Origin: Cuniculiplasma sp052315315
GTDB lineage: Archaea > Thermoplasmatota > Thermoplasmata > Thermoplasmatales > Thermoplasmataceae
Assembly (NCBI GenBank): GCA_052315315.1
Contig: JBLSDE010000048.1
Coordinates: forward strand, 1 to 5,088
Direction of reading: 5' to 3'
DNA length: 5,088 nt
Below the pieces are notes generated by a model. The model was not told where the DNA came from. It did no database searches and saw only the letters and a program-made list of their open reading frames with translations. This document shows positions 1 through 4,972 of this stretch, one piece after another. A program made the translations under genes and the position numbers. Within the stretch, counting starts at the first letter, position 1; each line of letters begins with the position of its first letter.

Positions 1-205
1 GTATGGAAGACTAAATGAACTGAAAACTAAATAAAAATTTATTTTTGTTTCAGAAAAACTAGTTAGTATGGAAGCTTGTAAGCACCCTGAACACGATTGC
101 TACATCTCCAGGTGTTTCAGAAAAACTAGTTAGTATGGAAGCGCTTCATCATAGTTATTAGCTGTTTCTCCATCAATGTTTCAGAAAAACTAGTTAGTAT
201 GGAAG

Positions 206-247
206 ATAAGCCATGGCGTTGATTGTGAAATCACGCCTTGAAAGATC
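206..247 (-). other. CRISPR spacer matching a class II tRNA nucleotidyltransferase motif
   Basis: The reverse complement of this 42-nt spacer is open over its whole length and reads DLSRRDFTINAMAY. The pattern DLxRRDFTINAMA is the conserved RRD-type motif of the class II nucleotidyltransferase family (bacterial CCA-adding enzymes and poly(A) polymerases). The other reverse frame tried and all three forward frames are less natural or contain stops. The feature is a piece of foreign sequence held as a spacer, not a gene of this genome. The same DNA also forms an imperfect hairpin, GGCGTTGATT pairing with AATCACGCC with one bulge, at about 215-237. Confidence 0.8.
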
Positions 248-346
248 GTTTCAGAAAAACTAGTTAGTATGGAAGTTACCAATCTTTTCGATTACATTTT
301 CAGGCACGGAAACAATTTGTTTCAGAAAAACTAGTTAGTATGGAAG

Positions 347-387
347 TCGGTTTATTTCTTATATTTGCCATTCAGTCCATCTCCTTT
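347..387 (-). other. CRISPR spacer covering a translation start (Shine-Dalgarno plus ATG)
   Basis: On the complementary strand this spacer holds AAGGAG (386-381), a 9-nt gap and ATG (371-369), followed by codons reading MANIRNKP to the spacer end. It looks like the 5' end of a gene on the targeted element. The TGA just before the ATG may be the end of an upstream gene in the same transcript. Confidence 0.6.
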
Positions 388-616
388 GTTTCAGAAAAAC
401 TAGTTAGTATGGAAGAACTTAGAAACAACATCTTGCCAATCAGACTCAGCCTTCCTGGTTTCAGAAAAACTAGTTAGTATGGAAGAACCACGTTTGTTAT
501 ACTCCATATATTCTTTTCGGAGTTTCAGAAAAACTAGTTAGTATGGAAGTGTTTCGTATATTATCGAGGAGTTATCCAAAGGGCTCTGGTTTCAGAAAAA
601 CTAGTTAGTATGGAAG

Positions 617-655
617 AACATTTTTATTGCCTCCTTTTAATTACTTCCAATTTGA
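617..655 (-). other. CRISPR spacer covering a ribosome binding site and ATG
   Basis: On the complementary strand the spacer carries AAAAGGAGG (GGAGG at 634-630), an 8-nt gap and ATG at 621-619, close to the end of the spacer. Most of the spacer therefore corresponds to a 5' untranslated or intergenic region with a near-perfect Shine-Dalgarno sequence. Confidence 0.6.
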
Positions 656-695
656 GTTTCAGAAAAACTAGTTAGTATGGAAGAAATCGAAAACC

Positions 696-722
696 GAATT
701 GTGACCATTATTTTCACAATTC
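696..722. repeat. Perfect 9-bp inverted repeat inside a CRISPR spacer
   Basis: GAATTGTGA at 696-704 and TCACAATTC at 714-722 form perfect 9-bp arms around a 9-nt centre, wholly inside spacer 684-726. The targeted locus may be an operator or the stem of a terminator. Because it belongs to foreign DNA, it need not have a role in this genome. Confidence 0.85.
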
Positions 723-837
723 AAAAGTTTCAGAAAAACTAGTTAGTATGGAAGTCATGAAGAAGAGATTTGCCATCTCCTCTGGAATTCCCGCTGTGTT
801 TCAGAAAAACTAGTTAGTATGGAAGACTTCTTAACAA

Positions 838-857
838 TGTCATAATTTATTATGACA
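838..857. repeat. Perfect 9-bp inverted repeat inside a CRISPR spacer
   Basis: TGTCATAAT at 838-846 and ATTATGACA at 849-857 are separated by 2 nt, an operator-like palindrome within spacer 826-866. The spacer also has a 9-nt direct repeat, ACAATGTCA, at 834-842 and 855-863. The complementary strand is open and reads TDIVIINYDIVKK, so the palindrome may equally lie inside a coding region. Confidence 0.85.
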
Positions 858-894
858 ATGTCAGTCGTTTCAGAAAAACTAGTTAGTATGGAAG

Positions 895-931
895 TACTAT
901 TCTCGTTTTAGACATTTTTTTTACCTCAATA
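895..931 (-). other. CRISPR spacer covering a translation start (Shine-Dalgarno plus ATG)
   Basis: The complementary strand contains GAGGT (927-923), seven A residues and ATG (915-913), then codons reading MSKTRIV. It is the clearest of the three spacers that span a complete ribosome binding site and start codon. Confidence 0.65.
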
Positions 932-1551
932 GTTTCAGAAAAACTAGTTAGTATGGAAGCATTATTCCGAATGAGAAGGGAATCTTTGCGATTTCCTCCT
1001 GTTTCAGAAAAACTAGTTAGTATGGAAGTCTTACTTACAAAATTATCATCTATAAGAAAGGTATTATTATCAGTTTCAGAAAAACTAGTTAGTATGGAAG
1101 CGTTACCGGCTTTTGATCCTCATGAGTTCTTATTATCATTTTGTTTCAGAAAAACTAGTTAGTATGGAAGAAAAACACTATTTCCAAAATCAAAATTTCT
1201 CAAATAATAGTTTCAGAAAAACTAGTTAGTATGGAAGATTAACATTAATAGTTAATTGGAATTTACTATTTGCCAACATCGTTTCAGAAAAACTAGTTAG
1301 TATGGAAGTAATTAATAGACTACTTAAAGTACATCCAAACCATACAGTTTCAGAAAAACTAGTTAGTATGGAAGTATCGAAGTCCTTAAGTTCTTTCTCA
1401 AGTTCTTCAGAGTTTCAGAAAAACTAGTTAGTATGGAAGTGATTTCATACTCTGGTACAGACTCATCGTATGCATTTTCTGTTTCAGAAAAACTAGTTAG
1501 TATGGAAGTCGTTATTCCTAAATGAGAACCGGGATGGCCATCACTCCAGTT

Positions 1552-1579
1552 GTTTCAGAAAGACTAGTTAGTATGGAAG
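1552..1579 (+). repeat. CRISPR repeat copy with one substitution
   Basis: This is the only internal full-length copy that differs from the consensus: the eleventh base (position 1562) is G instead of A. Neighbouring copies on both sides are consensus, so the change was not passed on. This is expected because new repeats are copied from the leader-proximal one. Confidence 0.95.
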
Positions 1580-1971
1580 GTTTATTTTTGGGTCCTTCAA
1601 TACTACAAATTCTCTATCCCCGTTTCAGAAAAACTAGTTAGTATGGAAGGCCAAAATCTACCTCGTTGTTTTCCATCTTTTTTTCAACCAGTTTCAGAAA
1701 AACTAGTTAGTATGGAAGAATTTCATAATCACTCATAATACCATAAATTGCTATGCGATTACGTTTCAGAAAAACTAGTTAGTATGGAAGAAATCCAAAA
1801 GGGCAATCCCATTGCCAATTAACAAATACATCGTTTCAGAAAAACTAGTTAGTATGGAAGGTTCTTTATTTATGTTTTCTGCCCCCACTTTTTTAGCCAT
1901 TTTGTTTCAGAAAAACTAGTTAGTATGGAAGTTCCTAATTTCAGTTCCAAAGAGAATATTACTTATCTCCA

Positions 1972-1999
1972 GTTTCATAAAAATTAGTCATACGGAGGG
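1972..1999 (+). repeat. Degenerate terminal CRISPR repeat (trailer end)
   Basis: The first six bases match the repeat. The rest aligns only with several substitutions and about one single-base insertion and one deletion; the end reads ACGGAGG where the repeat has ATGGAAG. Decay of the last copy is typical of the leader-distal end of an array and supports left-to-right polarity. The stop codon TAA at 1978-1980 and the next codons belong to the reading frame of the decayed segment that follows, so the repeat and a gene remnant overlap here. Confidence 0.9.
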
Positions 2000-2246
2000 A
2001 CAATTCAAAGGAAAAATCTGATACGCCCATTAATTGTGTTTTACACTGCGTAAATCATGCCTTAGAATGTATTGGATTTTCTAGTGTAAAAAAAGGTGAT
2101 AGACTAAAGTATCTGATGTGATAAAACATGGGTTAAAATCTGTATTTGATTTTGCGGCTGCAATAGGTAAGCACTATGCAAAAGAATTTAGTGCCTATTA
2201 TAAAGAAAAAGGAAATGTACCAACAAATAGAGTTAAAGAACTTTAG
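1981..2246 (+). pseudogene. Decayed, frameshifted coding segment without a start codon
   Basis: Two consecutive frames read like protein. The first runs from the TAA in the degenerate repeat to TGA at 2119-2121, including DNSKEKSDTPINCVLHCVNH and then ALECIGFSSVKKGDRLK. The second runs from just after TAG (2100-2102) to TAG at 2244-2246, including KVSDVIKHGLKSVFDFAAAI and KEKGNVPTNRVKEL. The change of frame falls between 2100 and 2121. The first frame has no ATG, GTG or TTG, so the 5' end appears to be missing or replaced by the array. An alternative is that a GTG at 2118 starts a real 42-aa protein: it overlaps the upstream stop as GTGA, the usual arrangement for translational coupling, but no Shine-Dalgarno sequence is at a normal distance. 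I recognise no family. The segment ends 20 nt before the next gene and may have been its operon partner. Confidence 0.5.
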
Positions 2247-2253
2247 ATTCTAA

Positions 2254-2260
2254 GAGGTGA
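2254..2260 (+). promoter_or_regulatory. Shine-Dalgarno sequence of the 229-aa gene
   Basis: GAGGTGA lies 6 nt before the GTG at 2267. The match and spacing decide the start: GTG here is favoured over later ATG codons (residue 31 onward). A strong ribosome binding site so close to the preceding stop suggests the gene was an internal gene of a short operon. Confidence 0.75.
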
Positions 2261-2266
2261 AATACC

Positions 2267-2956
2267 GTGTTGTTTAGAAAAGAAGAAGAAATAAGAAGAT
2301 TGGATTTGCCACATAAAGGGAAGAGCAAGATATTCATTAAGCAGGACTATGCCTCAATGTTAAACAACGACCGTATAAATTCATACGATGATGTCAAACA
2401 GTATTCGAAGGGCGACGGTAAAAAAACTATAAAATACTCGACGGGATCAGATAATAGTGAGGTTCCAGATATGGACTACTGGAAAACACTACCAGAATCA
2501 TCATGGATTGCGTCTTTTAATCTGTCTATGAATAATTACTTCTTCCCGTTGAAAGCGAAAATAGCGCAGGGAACACCTGAAGACAATGCGGCATATACTT
2601 TTGACAAAGAAACGCTAAAACTAACAGTTAATCAAGAGGTCGCAAAAAGATGCTTAACGCTTTGGTTGCATATGAATATTGCCAGAACAGAGGTTCTACT
2701 TGCATTGAGAAACGTAGAAGGATTTGAATTTGTGTCATATCTTTCTTCATTAAGCAATGAGGCTTCCAGAGCAAGAGACAAAGTGCTTTACAGAATAATT
2801 GAGGTCGAAAAACCAGAATATAAAGACGTGTTTAAAGCATATGAGACATTTGCTTCCGGTAAGCCTTTTGAAGGATATGTAGTCCACGCAGACTCAACTA
2901 ACAAGTGGAAAAGTCTTGGCGATCTGATATGTAAAGATTTATCCAAAAATATTTAA
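2267..2956 (+). CDS. Uncharacterised 229-aa soluble protein next to the CRISPR array
   Basis: I do not recognise this protein. It starts with GTG behind a strong GAGGTGA site and ends with TAA. No signal peptide or membrane segment is visible. The first 65 residues are rich in Lys, Asp, Glu and Ser and look partly disordered. Residues 66-100 hold an aromatic stretch (DMDYWKTLPESSWIASFNLS, then NNYFFPL). Residues 120-180 look mainly helical (VNQEVAKRCLTLWLHMNIAR onward) and 180-229 form a mixed, Lys-rich tail. No catalytic or metal-binding motif stands out. The coding sequence is intact and uses AGA, ATA and AAA heavily. Its upstream neighbour is the decayed segment ending 20 nt before, and it is transcribed in the same direction as the array. 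It is not a Cas family I can name. A protein of a mobile element or virus remnant, a stress gene or an accessory defence gene are all possible. Confidence 0.85.
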   Translation: MLFRKEEEIRRLDLPHKGKSKIFIKQDYASMLNNDRINSYDDVKQYSKGDGKKTIKYSTGSDNSEVPDMDYWKTLPESSWIASFNLSMNNYFFPLKAKIAQGTPEDNAAYTFDKETLKLTVNQEVAKRCLTLWLHMNIARTEVLLALRNVEGFEFVSYLSSLSNEASRARDKVLYRIIEVEKPEYKDVFKAYETFASGKPFEGYVVHADSTNKWKSLGDLICKDLSKNI

Positions 2957-3266
2957 AATCGCAGAATTAAGGGCACCAGTTGCAATTATTTTCTCAAATA
3001 TTCACGTTCGATAATTATAATCCTTAATTTAAATCATTCCCATAAGAGAATTTAAATAATATGCACTTCAAATGTATGAAATCTATCAATACTTAACAAT
3101 GGATATCTTTTCTCGCCCAAAATTTTAAGACCCTATAAATTTATAAAGCAGACTAAATAAACGATGTAATGTGGCATCCCTAAGCAATAAAAATAGTTAA
3201 ATTCGCATTGGCATATGTGCTTTTACTTATTGAAATATATCAAGGCACGAGTGCAGCTATTTTGCC

Positions 3267-3322
3267 AGCTTCCTGTGGAAAAAAATCTGAATTCAGCATT
3301 TCGAGCTACCTGTGGGTAAAAA
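3267..3322. repeat. Imperfect direct repeat downstream of the transporter gene
   Basis: AGCTTCCTGTGGAAAAAAAT at 3267-3286 and AGCTACCTGTGGGTAAAAAT at 3304-3323 match at all but about three positions. They are 37 nt apart, with the palindrome CTGAATTCAG between them. On the minus strand each copy puts a T-run next to CCACAGG, so the pair may be a duplicated 3'-end or terminator element for the transporter gene. Confidence 0.6.
3279..3285 (-). terminator. Possible oligo-T terminator of the transporter gene
   Basis: On the minus strand, about 84 nt after the transporter stop codon, there is a run of seven T residues (seven A on the plus strand). A shorter T-run lies at about 3318-3322. Archaeal RNA polymerase commonly ends at U-rich tracts without a hairpin, so either could serve. 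Confidence 0.35.
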
Positions 3323-3368
3323 TTAACGGGTGTTAGGAAATGTCACGTCTTAGATTTTGTTGAACTCA

Positions 3369-4637
3369 TTACCTATACTCGTCATCCATCAGTATTCCCC
3401 TGAGCAATTTGCCGACCAGGTAGATAGAAATATAGGATGCTGTAAAGACAAATGCTCCCACTACAATTACTGCAAAAATCTCAAGACCAAGCTGATGCAA
3501 AGCTGTGATTTCACCATCAAACAGTATACCATTGGGAAGGTTGGGTGATCCAGATGCATTTGCAAATGAGGTTTGAGTGAAGAAACCGATCATGAAAAGA
3601 CCAAAGATACCACCAACCATATGGCCAGGGAGAACTCCTATTGGGTCACTGTACCAATTTGCCCTCGACAACATTTTTTCTGCATATACAAATAGGGGCC
3701 CGCTGATTAAACCAAGAATTACTGCACTTCCTGGACTTACATATCCTGCAAGAGGAGTTATAACTATAAGTCCCATCAATACACCATTCACACCGTAAGT
3801 CAGTCCTGGGTCCTGTTTTGAAATCAGGTATTTTGTTCCCATGGTTGAAACCATCGCAGATGAAGCTGCCAGGAATGTTGTAATCACCACTATGATTGTC
3901 TCGGTAGTGAATCCAAGTTCACTTCCAGGGTTGAATCCAAACCATCCTACCCAGAGAAGAATGACTGCAAGAGCCAGCCAGCCAGAGTTAACGCTTGGAT
4001 GCTCTCTTTTCGTTTCTGTCAACCCCTTTTTCTTTTCTTCCTGCCATATCCTAACCAGTATGGCCAGCGCTGCAAATCCCGCAGCCCCGTGAACCACCAG
4101 GCCACCTGCAAAGTCACGCACTCCCATCATGTATAGCCATCCAGTCGGATTCCATATCCATGCGGCAGGAATTGTGTATATAAATATGAAGTACGCAACT
4201 GAGAATAAAACGAAGGCTGACATCTTAATCTTTCTAAGAACTACAACGCCAACCAGTGCAAGGGTTACTGAAGCGAAAGCTGTCTCAAATAAAAAGTAGG
4301 TGCCCGTGGATAGACCTGTGTTGAAGTAGTTTTTTCCAGTTAGCCAGAAGACTCCTGTGAGCCCACCAGAAAGATTTGCGGAAAAGAGGCCAAGGAAAAC
4401 ATTGCTATAGAAAGGATTTCCAATCACACCGTCAATGGTGGGTGCAAAGGCGATGTTAAATCCAATCAGGCCCATGAAGAACAGAGATAGTCCTGTTATT
4501 ATGAGAGTTTTATACAAACTTCTGTCAATCTTGTGGTTGAGTTCTCCAATTTCAAGGAAACCCACAGAAATAGTCATTGTAAATACAAGCAAGGCGGCGA
4601 GTAATACCCACATATCATTGATTAAATTAGGCTGCAT
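3369..4637 (-). CDS. amt: Ammonium transporter, Amt/Mep/Rh family
   Basis: Membrane channel-transporter that takes up ammonium for nitrogen assimilation, normally a homotrimer with one pore per subunit. The protein is 422 aa from the ATG at 4637 and has about eleven hydrophobic segments. The ATG is chosen over a GTG at 4646 because AGGTG sits 6 nt before the ATG and overlaps the GTG. Pore residues are present: first pore His183 in DFAGGLVVHGAAG (Asp175 precedes it), second His339 in GVLPGHMVGG, Phe121 and Phe235 at the gate positions, Trp162 near the recruitment site, and WFGFNPGSEL with Ser239. Two oddities: the first helix reads SVGFLEIGEL instead of the common FYGGL pattern, and only about 13 residues follow the last helix, so the GlnK-binding tail is absent. 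No glnK gene is adjacent within the window. It has its own promoter-like region and is convergent with the 229-aa gene. Confidence 0.96.
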   Translation of the reverse strand: MQPNLINDMWVLLAALLVFTMTISVGFLEIGELNHKIDRSLYKTLIITGLSLFFMGLIGFNIAFAPTIDGVIGNPFYSNVFLGLFSANLSGGLTGVFWLTGKNYFNTGLSTGTYFLFETAFASVTLALVGVVVLRKIKMSAFVLFSVAYFIFIYTIPAAWIWNPTGWLYMMGVRDFAGGLVVHGAAGFAALAILVRIWQEEKKKGLTETKREHPSVNSGWLALAVILLWVGWFGFNPGSELGFTTETIIVVITTFLAASSAMVSTMGTKYLISKQDPGLTYGVNGVLMGLIVITPLAGYVSPGSAVILGLISGPLFVYAEKMLSRANWYSDPIGVLPGHMVGGIFGLFMIGFFTQTSFANASGSPNLPNGILFDGEITALHQLGLEIFAVIVVGAFVFTASYISIYLVGKLLRGILMDDEYR

Positions 4638-4643
4638 TAGAAG

Positions 4644-4648
4644 CACCT
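4644..4648 (-). promoter_or_regulatory. Shine-Dalgarno sequence of amt
   Basis: AGGTG on the minus strand lies 6 nt before the ATG at 4637. It overlaps the in-frame upstream GTG at 4646, which argues that GTG is not the start. Confidence 0.7.
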
Positions 4649-4686
4649 AAGTGAGGTATGGGCAAACTGTATTTTAATACTAGTTG

Positions 4687-4696
4687 CATATATATA
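4687..4696 (-). promoter_or_regulatory. Archaeal TATA box for amt
   Basis: TATATATATG on the minus strand is centred about 55 nt before the ATG. Archaeal transcription starts roughly 25 nt after the box, at about 4666, which would leave a leader near 29 nt containing the Shine-Dalgarno sequence. No clear purine-rich BRE is visible. A second AT-rich candidate (AGTATTAAAAT, about 4668-4678) is closer and would give a nearly leaderless message. Confidence 0.5.
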
Positions 4697-4972
4697 GTTA
4701 TCTAGTTTATAATTACACAAATTTAAAATTAATATTGAGCTGATACTTTATATAGTTTCTAATTTCAGATCTTAATTGGAATCATTGATGTAAATTTCAT
4801 AAACACGTCGTCATAAAGGGCCAGAGTAATGAAGTGGAATCGAAGATCTTTGCCTTGTTTCAGATCTTTAAATAAAACACTAGAACATTGAAAATGTTAG
4901 TAATTGATTATAAATTATATGAATAAATTTATAATAATATAACTATAACATAGTGTCCCAAATGTTGTGTAT
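4697..4972. other. Non-coding AT-rich region upstream of amt
   Basis: No gene is supported here; the longest sensible frame I found is 19 codons (ATG at 4829, plus strand). The stretch holds a plus-strand TATA-like CTTTATATAG at 4746-4755, an 11-nt direct repeat TTTCAGATCTT at 4763-4773 and 4858-4868, and a third AGATCTT at 4844-4850. The last two AGATCTT copies can pair across a 12-nt loop. A regulator site for amt or an unannotated small RNA is possible; neither is shown. Confidence 0.6.

Larger units (their letters stand above)
1..1999 (+). CRISPR. CRISPR array, 28-nt repeats, 29 spacers, truncated at the left edge
   Basis: A 28-nt repeat that begins GTTTCAGA and ends TATGGAAG recurs every 64-72 nt. 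Full copies start at 47, 114, 178, 248, 319, 388, 458, 522, 589, 656, 727, 798, 867, 932, 1001, 1073, 1143, 1210, 1281, 1347, 1412, 1481, 1552, 1622, 1691, 1763, 1833 and 1904. The last 9 nt of another copy are at 1-9 and a decayed copy is at 1972-1999. All full copies are identical except the one at 1552. The 29 spacers are 36-44 nt and none repeats another. The last 8 repeat bases would form the usual crRNA 5' handle, resembling archaeal handles that end GAAAG or GAAGC, and the decayed copy is on the right. Transcription is therefore inferred to be left to right, with the leader off the left edge. The repeat has little self-complementarity, which suits archaeal type I or III repeats; the subtype is open without cas genes. 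Confidence 0.99.
2957..3368. other. Non-coding region between convergent genes
   Basis: This 412-nt AT-rich stretch lies between the 3' ends of the 229-aa gene and the transporter gene. I find no open frame beyond about a dozen codons and no tRNA or box C/D pattern. It holds two TATA-like AATTTAAAT copies (3026-3034 and 3049-3057), a 12-bp palindrome TATAAATTTATA (3134-3145), a 10-bp palindrome CTGAATTCAG (3287-3296), and an imperfect direct repeat near the transporter end. It is long for a convergent spacer, so a small RNA or a decayed gene is possible but unsupported. Confidence 0.6.

Noticed and set aside
1029..1142. Shared ATTATTATCA-like strings in two neighbouring spacers
   Set aside because: The match is short, AT-rich and in low-complexity sequence; it does not show a common protospacer.
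953..1162. 69-codon open frame within the array
   Set aside because: It is an artefact of the CRISPR repeat, which is open in this frame and reads VSEKLVSME in each copy; the intervening residues are spacers.
3357..3548. Plus-strand open frame opposite the 3' end of the transporter gene
   Set aside because: It lies almost wholly antisense to a clearly conserved transporter gene and has no ribosome binding site; the same applies to plus-strand frames at 3577-3798, 3841-4092 and 4435-4650.
4637..4646. GTG at 4646 as the transporter start
   Set aside because: It overlaps the AGGTG ribosome binding site that is well placed for the ATG at 4637, so the shorter 422-aa form is preferred.
4775..4850. 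Possible box C/D small RNA or tRNA upstream of amt
   Set aside because: ATTGATG only partly resembles a C box, no paired D box is at the expected spacing, and no cloverleaf could be drawn.
4857..4869. GTTTCAGA resembling the start of the CRISPR repeat, in the region upstream of amt
   Set aside because: Only the first 8 bases match and the rest of the repeat is absent; taken as chance.
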